Part shown: positions 53,816-63,700 of the stretch, in pieces
How the letters are laid out: each line of letters opens with the position of its first letter
Position numbering within the stretch: position 1 is the first letter of the stretch
DNA from: an uncultured Geobacteraceae bacterium
Lineage (GTDB): Bacteria; Desulfobacterota; Desulfuromonadia; Geobacterales; Pseudopelobacteraceae
Direction: 5' to 3'
NCBI GenBank assembly: GCA_903875605.1
Contig: CAIQWT010000032.1
Span: forward strand, 1 to 64,000
DNA: 64,000 nucleotides
The notes under the pieces: generated by a model
The model's database searches: none
What the model saw: only the letters and a program-made list of their open reading frames with translations
What the model was told of the DNA's origin: nothing
Made by a program: the position numbers and the translations under genes

Positions 53816-56548
53816 ATGCTAGTAAGAGCTAAAAAAATTGTAGCGTTGAGTGTTATGACACTGGTTGCAGCGGTTATTTCACTGCCAGTGGTTTCACTGG
53901 CAGCCACATCACCAGTAGTTACGGTTTTGAGCCCGCTTGCTCAGGGTCTCCGCGCTCCGGTAAAAGTGGCGCTTGATGCTGGGGGCAATATCTATGTCGC
54001 CGATCAGCGTATTGGCGGTGTTGTTCGTTATGATACCTACGGCACACAGTTACAGACAATTCGTACTTCAGCGATACCTTCCGGAATCACCTTTGCTCAG
54101 GATGGAGCCTTACTTGTCAGTCAGGCTTCGTTTGTAGCTCGGTATGATGTCAGCACTGGGTTGGAAACCGGTCGCTTGACGGGTGGCCAGCTTCAATCAC
54201 CAGTCGGAATCGCAGTCGATAACGTGACCGGTTTTTCTTATGTTGCTGATAGTGTTGCAAATCAGGTCGAAGTTTACACGGCGTCAGGGCAATTTGTTAA
54301 GGCTTTTGCAAAAGGTTCACTTTCTTCGCCAGCAGGAATCTCTTTTGAGAAAATCTCCCGCCAATTGGTAGTGGCCGACACTCTTAATCACAGAATTCAA
54401 TTTTTTGATGTAGACGGCAATCTTGTCAAAATCATGGGGACTTCGATACCATCAGGGGCAAATTCTTTCTATACCGGAAAAATTGTCCCTATGCAGTTTG
54501 ATGCACCAGTTGCAGTTGCATTTGAGTATAGTAAGGGTGCATCGCCAGTTCTTAGCAGAATGTATGTTGTCGATGCTTTTCAAGGTAATGTGCAAGCTAT
54601 AGACCCAACCGGTACAGGATCCGCCCTTATTTTAAGCGGATCAACAAATAACTTTATCGGTTCAGTTGGAACTGCAAACGGTCAGCTAATGGTTCCGTCT
54701 GATGCCGTTTTTGATTCAGCGTATTCCAGGCTATTGGTTGTTAACGGCTTTGGTAATGTTACAATATTTGGTATCGATGGTGGTACAAATCCGATCTATG
54801 TCGATGTTACCGCCCCTGCTTTTACGATTAACACGATTCCTGCCGAAGTTACTGTAAATACACTGTCAATTAGCGGAACTGTTGAAGCAGGTTCGACGGT
54901 TCAGGTTGTGTCCAACGGCTCTCTTGTAAATGGAGTCGTTGTTAATTCTTCATGGAGTGCTACAGTTACCGGTCTTGTTGCCGGAAATAACAGCATCTCC
55001 GTTACTGCAAAAGACACAGCCGGAAACATTGCAGTTCCTCAGATTGTAAACGTAAACTATCTGTTGCCTGCTCCAGTTCTCACAATATCCCCACTTTCAT
55101 CTCTGACTAAATTCGCAACAGTAACTATTACAGGTACAGTTGATGCCGGCGGAATTGTCGCTGTCAGCAATCAAACCACTTCTACCAGTGGCAATGCCCT
55201 TGTTTCAGGAACAACATGGAGTTTCGATGTTGCTCTGGTCGATGGAATAAACAATCTTAGCGTCACAGCGCAAAAGCCGCAAAGTGCAAAGTCGTTAGCC
55301 ACTGTTTCGACGACGCTGGATACAGTAGCACCGCTACTTACAGTTTCGGCTCTTGCCGACGGTCGATATACTAGTACGCAGGTACAGAATATTTCCGGAA
55401 CAGCCACTGACCTGAATGGCGCATCTGTAACAGTTAACGGAGTTGCTGCGGTACTTGCCGGCAATACTTTCAGCGTACCGGTTACTCTCCAGAATGGTGC
55501 GAATCAAATTTCAGTTATTGCTGTAGACTCTGCGAATAATTCAACTGTTAATAACAGAACTATCTATTTTGACTCAACAAAACCATACATCACTATACTG
55601 GTACCAGTTGATAACTCGGTAACGGCGAGTTCATTAGTTGTTCTAAACGGCTCCGTAGATAAAACCTCAGCAGTCACGGTTGCAGGTGTTCCTGCGAAAG
55701 TCGATGCCAACAGCTGGAGTGCATCTGTTGAGCTGATTTCTGGTGTTAATACCATAGAGATAGTTGCAACAGATCTTTACGGAAATAGTTCTTCTTTAAA
55801 ACGTTCAATCACTCTTGATACTGTCAAGCCTGAGCTCGCAGTTATTATTCCAGTTCAGGATATCGCAATAAACAAGCCTAATGTTCTAATCTCTGGAACG
55901 GTGTCTGACTCAACCACCCTTTCACTTGAATATTCAGTGAACGGAACAGTTACAGCTGTGCCCGTAGTTAGCGGAATCTATTCGTTCAACGTCGATTTTG
56001 CTACAGAGGGAAATTACCCAATATCGCTATCAGCAAAAGATGCTGCTGGAAACATTACTTCAGTCGTTCGTAACGTTATTTACGACATAACCCCCCCCGT
56101 TTTTACGCTTAATCAGGCCAACGGTGTTATGCCAGAAAAAATATCAGGAAATGTTGAATCAGGATCCTCAGTAGTTGTCAAAGACGGTACGACTCAGATT
56201 GGTTCAGTGAAAATTTCCAATAGCTCCTGGACAGCGGACCTTACCGGTACGTCCTATAACCCTGAAAATCTTCTGGTCATTGCTACTGATGCAGCCGGTA
56301 ACAGCACATCAAAAACTCTGACTTATAATTTCCCTGATGGAACACTGAATGGAAGTGGAAAGCCGACAGTTCAGGATGCATTACGCGCTATTCGTTTGGT
56401 AGTTAATCAAACAGCGCCAACTGCTCAGGAACTTGCACACTACGATATCGGACCACTGGTTAACGGCAAGCCTAACCCTAACGGTAAAATTGAAATTGTT
56501 GACGCTATTCTTATCCTCCGCAAAGCGCTTGGACTGAAAAGCTGGTAA
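53816..56548 (+). CDS. Secreted NHL beta-propeller protein with Ig-like domains and dockerin-like tail (right locus)
   Basis: A 910-residue paralogue of the left NHL protein, of identical length. The signal peptide ends near SLAATS. NHL-type repeats occupy about residues 35-320 (PVKVALDAGGNIYVADQ; PVGIAVDNVTGFSYVAD). Ig-like units with repeated TAKDTAGN-type motifs follow to about residue 830. The tail contains a degenerate first dockerin half (GTLNGSGKPTVQDALRAIRL) and a second half, NPNGKIEIVDAILILRKALG. GGAGG lies 8 nt before ATG 53816. It is the first gene after the sigma-54 promoter and is probably cotranscribed with the cytochrome genes. No cohesin-like lipoprotein is seen in this locus within the window. 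Confidence 0.87.
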   Translation: MLVRAKKIVALSVMTLVAAVISLPVVSLAATSPVVTVLSPLAQGLRAPVKVALDAGGNIYVADQRIGGVVRYDTYGTQLQTIRTSAIPSGITFAQDGALLVSQASFVARYDVSTGLETGRLTGGQLQSPVGIAVDNVTGFSYVADSVANQVEVYTASGQFVKAFAKGSLSSPAGISFEKISRQLVVADTLNHRIQFFDVDGNLVKIMGTSIPSGANSFYTGKIVPMQFDAPVAVAFEYSKGASPVLSRMYVVDAFQGNVQAIDPTGTGSALILSGSTNNFIGSVGTANGQLMVPSDAVFDSAYSRLLVVNGFGNVTIFGIDGGTNPIYVDVTAPAFTINTIPAEVTVNTLSISGTVEAGSTVQVVSNGSLVNGVVVNSSWSATVTGLVAGNNSISVTAKDTAGNIAVPQIVNVNYLLPAPVLTISPLSSLTKFATVTITGTVDAGGIVAVSNQTTSTSGNALVSGTTWSFDVALVDGINNLSVTAQKPQSAKSLATVSTTLDTVAPLLTVSALADGRYTSTQVQNISGTATDLNGASVTVNGVAAVLAGNTFSVPVTLQNGANQISVIAVDSANNSTVNNRTIYFDSTKPYITILVPVDNSVTASSLVVLNGSVDKTSAVTVAGVPAKVDANSWSASVELISGVNTIEIVATDLYGNSSSLKRSITLDTVKPELAVIIPVQDIAINKPNVLISGTVSDSTTLSLEYSVNGTVTAVPVVSGIYSFNVDFATEGNYPISLSAKDAAGNITSVVRNVIYDITPPVFTLNQANGVMPEKISGNVESGSSVVVKDGTTQIGSVKISNSSWTADLTGTSYNPENLLVIATDAAGNSTSKTLTYNFPDGTLNGSGKPTVQDALRAIRLVVNQTAPTAQELAHYDIGPLVNGKPNPNGKIEIVDAILILRKALGLKSW

Positions 56549-56581
56549 ATAAACAGTAATCTCACTTATGAGGACCTATAA

Positions 56582-57415
56582 ATGAACTCATTTTCTCAAA
56601 AACTGATTCTCCTGACTTTTTTAGCAACGGGTATTCTGTTTAGCTCACTTGCTATAGCTGCTGTCAATAATGTTGCCAACACCAAGCATAATTTTTCAGC
56701 GACAGCAGTCACCGGTGGTTCCGGAGTTTACAAGAGCAAAAGCATTGGGCAGGTATGTATCTTTTGCCATACGCCACATAACGCCGGTAAAACCAGACTG
56801 TTATGGAATAAGGCAAGTAATTCGGCACCGGCATTTAGGCTCTATACATCATCTTCGACTCTGACGACTGTTACTCGAAAACAATCTATTTACCTTACAG
56901 GTAATTCTACTTCACTGCTTTGCCTCAGTTGTCATGACGGAAAAACAGCTATGAACGTCCTGCATAACTCCAATGCAGGTTTGAGTGCTAGCGCTGCAGG
57001 AGACGGTTATGGTGCTGGCACAAAATATATTGATGCTGACAATGGTGTTTTGCCTCTGCCGATGCCAGGACCGCAGGATGGCAGCATGTACGGTTTCGCC
57101 GGTTTTATGCCAAGTATGAACCTTGGTAGGGCACCGGATGGAACTAATGATACGCTTGGTAACAACCTGACAGACGACCATCCAATTGGTTTCAGTTATT
57201 CAGATGTTTTGACGGAACGTTCGGCCGGACTCAATTCAATTGCATCTGCCAAGGCTGCAGGCGTCAGATTCTTTGGCACTAATAACGTTGTTGAGTGCTC
57301 AACTTGTCACGATCCACATGTTGATTATAGTGCAGCCGGTAATACTGCGCTCAAGCCGTTTTTGGTAATGAGCAACTCTGGCAGCGCGCTTTGTCTTTCC
57401 TGTCACAATAAATAG
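56582..57415 (+). CDS. Exported 4-haem c-type cytochrome
   Basis: A 277-residue protein with a signal peptide ending near AIAAVN. It has four CX2CH motifs in two pairs: CIFCHTPHN and CLSCHDGK, then CSTCHDPH and CLSCHNK at the very C-terminus. The pairing CHTPH...CLSCHDG is typical of paired-CXXCH domain proteins. The gene lies 33 nt after the NHL gene and 33 nt before the 27-haem gene. Compared with the left locus it occupies the place of the cohesin-like lipoprotein but is unrelated to it. Confidence 0.9.
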   Translation: MNSFSQKLILLTFLATGILFSSLAIAAVNNVANTKHNFSATAVTGGSGVYKSKSIGQVCIFCHTPHNAGKTRLLWNKASNSAPAFRLYTSSSTLTTVTRKQSIYLTGNSTSLLCLSCHDGKTAMNVLHNSNAGLSASAAGDGYGAGTKYIDADNGVLPLPMPGPQDGSMYGFAGFMPSMNLGRAPDGTNDTLGNNLTDDHPIGFSYSDVLTERSAGLNSIASAKAAGVRFFGTNNVVECSTCHDPHVDYSAAGNTALKPFLVMSNSGSALCLSCHNK

Positions 57416-57448
57416 AATGTCTTCTTATGATTTTTTTAGGAGTGTGCC

Positions 57449-60400
57449 ATGAACAAAAGTAAAATTAATTCACTGGTTATTGCGTTGGTGCTGCTTGTGC
57501 CCTATTTGGCATTTGCTCTACCTGGTGCCCATGATCCATTGTCCGGAAAAGGGTATGCCTGCAATTCATGTCACACCTCTGGATCAACAATCGGAAATAA
57601 TGAAGTTGGTTCTACAGGATACGCAACAAACGTCTGCTTACGTTGTCACTCAAGTTCAGGTGCTGTGCCTATAAAATCATCGAACAAATTTGCGCCTGAA
57701 GATTATGCTAACCCATTTAATACCGTTAATACAACGAACCTGCCAAGAGCGAGTGCACTTCAGTCCTCTCATAAGTGGTTTGGATCTGATACGGTTCCTG
57801 CCGCCGGCGCCGTGGCTCCTGCTGATACCACCCTGAACGGTCTAAATAAAAACTCCTTTTTTCAAGGTTCACTCTTTTGCGCACGTTGTCACAATGTTCA
57901 TGGGACTTCTGGTGAGCAGTCACTTAGCGCACCATATCTCCGCTATGCTAACGATACTGACCAGATGTGCTTGAACTGTCACCGTCCGCGTGACACAAAA
58001 GATCACACTGTAGGTTCGCATCCAGTAAACGTTTCTTACACATCAGCTTCAGTTAAAGCTAAAATAACTGGTGGCTCTTTATTGGCTGCACCAGTTTATG
58101 ATAAAAATAAACTTACCGGCCAGGTTAAACTTATTGACAACAAGGTGGTTTGCTCAACCTGCCACCGCACCCACAATACCGATTCACGTACCTCAACTTT
58201 TGACCCTTACTCGTCTACACAGACTTTTGGCCAGCTTTCAAGTTCTAAAGGTTATCTGCTCAGAGTGGACGCTTATGGTAAATCTAAAGATGATATCAAT
58301 ATTTGTACAAACTGCCACTCTGCAAAAAAGAACCATAATTATGGTCTGAGAGGAGCTAAGCCTGCTGTACAGTGTAATGATTGCCATTCCGGACATGTTG
58401 AATATGATGCTGCTGGAACAGGTTCTTATGCTTCACCGAACATTTACCTTGTTCGTCGCTATCTCCAGTATACAACTGCCGGACGCGTAAGTAAGAGAAT
58501 TCTTTACAATTCAACAACAACGAAAAACTACTATAATGCCACTGATAAAGGTGTTTGTCAGAGTTGCCATAATCCACCTTCAGATCATCTAGTCGGATCA
58601 GCTGTAGAATCAAGCCATAGCGACTGTGCATCGTGCCATAGCCACAACGATTCAGCTGGCTCATTTAGTGTCAGTGCTGGTGGCTGTACTAGTTGCCATG
58701 GTCAGCCACCAACAACTAAAGCTGCAGGCGGTCCTACCGGCAAGGCTGCTGGCTATACGACTTTTAATGAATATTCGACACCACATGCTAGCCATGCCGG
58801 TGGAACACAGTACAATTATACCTGTACAGAATGTCACCAAGGTAATACACATAACTCCGGCAATACTTTTACTGATGTTTTTATTACAAAGTCTGGAATA
58901 AAGGCCGGCGCTTCAGCTGCTTATACTTCGCCAACATGTACAAATGTGTATTGTCACAGTAGTGGTAACGGAACCTATAAAGGCGGAGTAAATACAGTTG
59001 CATGGGGTAATAACAAAAACTCCATCATTGGACTTGCTAATCAGGCAACACGTTGTAACACATGTCATGATTCAACAACTTATTCAACGCGTCACACCAC
59101 GCATGTTACTACCTTTGCTTATGGATGTGTAACCTGCCATACTGCTACTGTCAGTAGCAATACTGCACTGCTTCCTGAGGCTAAGCTTGCCGGCGGAACA
59201 CACGTTAACGGTCTTAAAGATGTCCAGTTTTCTCAAGTCGCACCAGCTGTTGGTGCAACATGTGCGAATGTTTACTGCCACAGTAACGGTGCCGGTGTGT
59301 ATCCGGCAATAGCGCCGGACTGGGCAACTCCAGCCACAGGAACATGTAATACCTGTCATAAAACCGCTACCAATGTTTCAGGTATACTTTCTACCGGTGC
59401 CCACTTTACGCATCTTTCCAGTAGTTTTGGTCCAAAACTTAATAACAATACCCTCTGCAACAATTGTCACGTTTATACCGGCGAACTTGTTAGTACACAT
59501 GTTGACGGCACAATAAACAAGAACGGTGGAGGTTCCGGATCCGGACTAACCTGGTGTCAAAACTGCCACGGTGTTTCTGTACCGACTAATTGGGCTGCTA
59601 CTGGTACAAGTGTAACTTGCCAGTCCTGCCATAGCGGCAGAGGAAATGGATCAGTTGATATTCCTGCCAATCGTGCATGGTCGACCTACAATCAATCCGG
59701 TGGCGTTCAAGCTCCTTTTAAATCTTATACAACATTTACCAATCGAGGTCATGGCCAGGCGGCATCTCCATACAACGGCGCTATAGATTGTAAGGTTTGT
59801 CATGATGAGAAGAGCAAGCATATGTCTGGTGCACTAGGCGATTCCCGTCGTCTGCCTGCAGGTCAGGATACCGCAAGCACCAAAGGTTTTGTTGGTAGCA
59901 ATGCTCTCTGCGATACCTGTCACGTCGCCGGTCAGTCTGCCGCAAGTAAAGTTCGTCCGACACACGACTCTGTTCGTAACGAAGTTTCACCGACAATGCA
60001 ATGTGCTCAGTGCCATGATGTTCATGGTACAACCAACCAGCATATGGTTGCCAGATCCATTTCGTTCCATGCTAATTCTTCTGCATACAATGTTAATTAT
60101 ACAGCCGGTGTTTTTGTTCAAACAACGGCTCCGTATCGCGGTCTCTGTCAGGTATGTCATACCCTCACTAATCACTTCCGTCGTGGTCAGTCAAACTACA
60201 ATATTGGAGGAGGGGCTACTGATCATACTTCACTTACTACCAACTGCCTGAGCTGTCATCCTCATGGTGCTGGTGTAAGTGCGGCTGGCAATGTTGCCTT
60301 TAGGCCAGTAGGTGGAGGTTCTTGCGATGGTTGTCACGGTTATCCTCCCGTTCCGGATGTGACTCCTTTCGGACGCCAGAACAATTATTCATCGGCCAAA

Positions 60401-60730
60401 CTCGAGAACTATTCAGGTGGTGGTGGTGTCCATGCAATTGCCGGCCATCTTCCTGCAACCGTTAAAGCATCAAATGGCTGGAACTCTGATTGTAACAAGT
60501 GTCATTACAACACAACACATTCTATGGACGTCACTGTGTGGAATACTGGTAAAACCACCACACAAAACAAGGCGAACGTTAACGTAGTTGTTGATCCAAT
60601 TTACCAGTTCAACACTTCTAAGACACTTAATGAAGGCCGTTATGTCAAGCCCGCTCAGGATGCAACCGGCTCATGTTCCAACGTAAGTTGTCACTTCAAG
60701 CCGACCCCTGCTTGGTCGAACGATAAGTAG
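57449..60730 (+). CDS. Exported 27-haem c-type cytochrome (right locus)
   Basis: A 1093-residue protein with a signal peptide ending near AFALPG. I count 27 motifs: 24 CX2CH and three CX4CH. The N-terminal third aligns with the 24-haem protein of the left locus (CHTSG, CLRCHSS, CARCHNVHG, CLNCHRPRD, then CNDCHSGHVEYD). The C-terminal end, with CHGYPP, YSGGGGVH and a last CX4CH, also matches. The middle has additional CX4CH units. AGGAG precedes ATG 57449. Role: exported electron carrier, inferred. Confidence 0.9.
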   Translation: MNKSKINSLVIALVLLVPYLAFALPGAHDPLSGKGYACNSCHTSGSTIGNNEVGSTGYATNVCLRCHSSSGAVPIKSSNKFAPEDYANPFNTVNTTNLPRASALQSSHKWFGSDTVPAAGAVAPADTTLNGLNKNSFFQGSLFCARCHNVHGTSGEQSLSAPYLRYANDTDQMCLNCHRPRDTKDHTVGSHPVNVSYTSASVKAKITGGSLLAAPVYDKNKLTGQVKLIDNKVVCSTCHRTHNTDSRTSTFDPYSSTQTFGQLSSSKGYLLRVDAYGKSKDDINICTNCHSAKKNHNYGLRGAKPAVQCNDCHSGHVEYDAAGTGSYASPNIYLVRRYLQYTTAGRVSKRILYNSTTTKNYYNATDKGVCQSCHNPPSDHLVGSAVESSHSDCASCHSHNDSAGSFSVSAGGCTSCHGQPPTTKAAGGPTGKAAGYTTFNEYSTPHASHAGGTQYNYTCTECHQGNTHNSGNTFTDVFITKSGIKAGASAAYTSPTCTNVYCHSSGNGTYKGGVNTVAWGNNKNSIIGLANQATRCNTCHDSTTYSTRHTTHVTTFAYGCVTCHTATVSSNTALLPEAKLAGGTHVNGLKDVQFSQVAPAVGATCANVYCHSNGAGVYPAIAPDWATPATGTCNTCHKTATNVSGILSTGAHFTHLSSSFGPKLNNNTLCNNCHVYTGELVSTHVDGTINKNGGGSGSGLTWCQNCHGVSVPTNWAATGTSVTCQSCHSGRGNGSVDIPANRAWSTYNQSGGVQAPFKSYTTFTNRGHGQAASPYNGAIDCKVCHDEKSKHMSGALGDSRRLPAGQDTASTKGFVGSNALCDTCHVAGQSAASKVRPTHDSVRNEVSPTMQCAQCHDVHGTTNQHMVARSISFHANSSAYNVNYTAGVFVQTTAPYRGLCQVCHTLTNHFRRGQSNYNIGGGATDHTSLTTNCLSCHPHGAGVSAAGNVAFRPVGGGSCDGCHGYPPVPDVTPFGRQNNYSSAKLENYSGGGGVHAIAGHLPATVKASNGWNSDCNKCHYNTTHSMDVTVWNTGKTTTQNKANVNVVVDPIYQFNTSKTLNEGRYVKPAQDATGSCSNVSCHFKPTPAWSNDK

Positions 60731-60797
60731 CGGGGTGAATGACATGAATAAGCTAAATAATAAATGTATCTCCTACGAATTGAACAAGGAGTCTGAT

Positions 60798-63700
60798 ATG
60801 AAGAGAAGTCGGAGCATATACCTTACACTTCGGGCAACAGCCACGATGGCTATAGCACTGGCGCTGACCCTGCTGTCTGGTCTGTCCGCCCATGCCGCAC
60901 TCACCTGTGATGATTGCCACGGGACAAACGGTGCAGACATCCGACCCATCGACAGTGCCTACCGTAACCTTTCGACTGGTGGTTTTGTCGGCAACCACGC
61001 AACGCATAACGTTGCTCCTGTGACGCCTACAAACTGTGCGATCTGTCACGGCAGCAATGTTACATCGTATACCACGTCACATCGGAGTGGGTCGGTAAAT
61101 ATTGCATCAAAGCTAAACAGTTATTCAGCCGCTGGCAAAGGTCGCGCAAAGTACAATAAGGGTACCAGCTTTGTCCAATCACCGACTCCTGTAATGAGCA
61201 ACTGTTCAAACGTCAGTTGTCATTTTGAGACGGCTACCACAAACTGGGGTGGTGCCCCTCTCGGCGCCGCTTCATTGACAACCTGCAGTACCTGTCATAG
61301 CTCAGTCTCTCTTGCATCAGGTTCGCATGCATTACACATTGCCGATTATGGAAACGATCTTACAGCCTGTACGCAATGCCATAATAACCATGCTGGTGAT
61401 ATTGCACCGTATCAGCATGCCGTAAACGCCGGGACAACTCTTTATCTCGCTTCAGGTCTTGGCTACACCGGAGCTAAAAACAATTACTTCCCCAGCCAGT
61501 CAGCCAGCCGGGTTTTGGGTAGCTGCTCAACCGCTTCATGTCACGCTAACCCTTACAGCCCAACAGGAAGCATACCTACTCCTGTCTGGGGTGCCGGTGG
61601 CGGGTGTAGCTCATGTCACACCGGGGCAGGTGTTTTCACGGCAGATGGATCACCGGCAACTGGTAGTCACGCTTCTCACATGGCACTAGTCGGTTCTGCC
61701 TGTAATTTGTGTCATTCCTCAGCTACAAAAAATATATCAGGTGGTTCATCTCATTTAAACGGCAAGGTTGAAGTTCTAAATGGCTATATGACCTCACCGG
61801 TTACCAAGCATGCTGTTGGTAGTTCCTACAGCGCCTGTTTGTCAGCATCTTGTCATTCTGACCCATACAGTGCGAGCCCTCTAACATCACCAACCTGGGG
61901 TTCCGGTACTGGTTGCGTGTCTTGTCACACAGGAGCAGGTGTGTTTGCAACTGACGGGTCTCCTGCAACAGGTAGCCACTCTAAACATATGGCTCTTAAT
62001 GGCGCCCTTTGTAACCAGTGCCATAGCGGTGCCGTTAAGGATATCAGTGGTGGAAATACGCATACAAATACCACAGTAGAGGTAATTGGTTATAGTGCGT
62101 CTCCTGTTGCCAAGCATGCAATCGGATCTTACACCGGTACTTGTTCTACGGTTTCCTGCCATTCAGACGGTACCGGTGTGCAGGTAGCCTCCCCTAAATG
62201 GGGTGTCAGTATGCCTGCCAACTGTAGTGGTTGCCACGGCGGAGATTCCTCATCTGCACCTGCATCCGCTGTCATCAACACCAACAAGCACCGCGCTCAC
62301 ATGAACAACTACACAACCTTCGGTCGTGGCAATAACTTCAAGTGTGCTGAGTGTCACGCCAAAACAGTTTCCATGGCAAGCAATACGGTTATTACAAACT
62401 CAACTAATCATATTAACAGCTTGAAGGATTATTCCGGCGCTAAAGCCGGCGGCCCTGGAAAGTACGTAGCTGCAACAGGAGTATGCAGCAACGTATATTG
62501 CCACAGTTCCGGTCAGGCGACCCCGGTTTTCCGCAATATGACAGGTTCTAAAGCATGGCGTAGTACAGCCAAACTCGGATGCAACGGTTGTCACGGAAAC
62601 GAAAAAGGTGCAACCTGGTCCACCTCTTTTGGCTCTCCAAACTATGCCAATAAATACGACGCAACTCTGGCAACAGCCAACAGCCATGAAAAGCACACTG
62701 TCTTAGCGGGAATGGCTGATTCACGTGGCTGTGTAAATTGTCACAACACTACGGTTGATGGTGGTGTTGCTAATAAAATGAGAGATTACTCTTCAGCCCA
62801 CTTGAACAAAGTAAGAAATATAGATTTTGATATTACTTATGCCGGTTACTCAGCCAGCTACAAGAGTGCCACAAAAACCTGCAGCAACTACTGCCACAGT
62901 AACGTGCAGACACCTGGTGGTTTCGGCCCGGCTACCAAATATTCCAAGCCGGCCTGGGGTGCAAACGGTACGATGACTTGCGCCAGTTGCCATTCCGACA
63001 TGTCGACACTAACCGAACCGAGCGGTCTGGCTTCACCAGATCTTTCTCTGGGCAGTCACAAACGTCATGCTGTTGATGCTGGTTTCTCCTGCTCTGTATG
63101 TCATGGGACCGGATATTCACCAACAACAACTGTTGTGCCCACTCATGCCAATGGCAAAACGGAGATCTCATTTACTGGCAAAGGAATTAAGACTGTATAC
63201 TCCAAGGCCGTTAACGATATACCTGGAGATGCTTATGGTTCTTGTTCAACCAGCAAATGCCACGGTAGAGCTAACCGCAACTGGGGACTGAACACTACCA
63301 CTACACAGTGTGAAAAATGTCATGGCTCTGCTGCTACAGCACAGGCTGTGGATGGTTTGGGTAATAATGTCGGTATATTCCTTGATACTGCCGGTACGGA
63401 TGGCAGCGCGTACTCCGGGACTCACGTATCGCATCTTGCCGGCAAACACAACTACTCTGCTCCGATCACCTGCAATCAGTGTCACGTTGTTCCGGCCACT
63501 GTCACCAGTTTCGGTCATATGTCCAGCCTTCCTGCCAAACTGACCTGGGGGCCATTAGCAAACCACTCATCAGTTGTTCGCGCTTTGGGCGTTTCTCCCG
63601 GGACCGCTACGGCAATGGTGCCTTCTTATAATAATGTCAGCAGGCAGTGTTCAAACACTTACTGCCATGCCGGCATCAAGAACTATAATGATGTTTCATA

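Noticed and set aside
56091-56098. Run of eight C in the right NHL gene as a phase-variable tract
   Set aside because: It encodes an ordinary Pro pair at the start of an Ig-like unit, and is shorter than typical switching tracts; no sign of a broken frame.
60744-60797. Earlier start at ATG 60744 for the last cytochrome
   Set aside because: It would put 18 polar residues before the signal peptide and has only a weak ribosome binding site, while ATG 60798 has AAGGAG at 6 nt.
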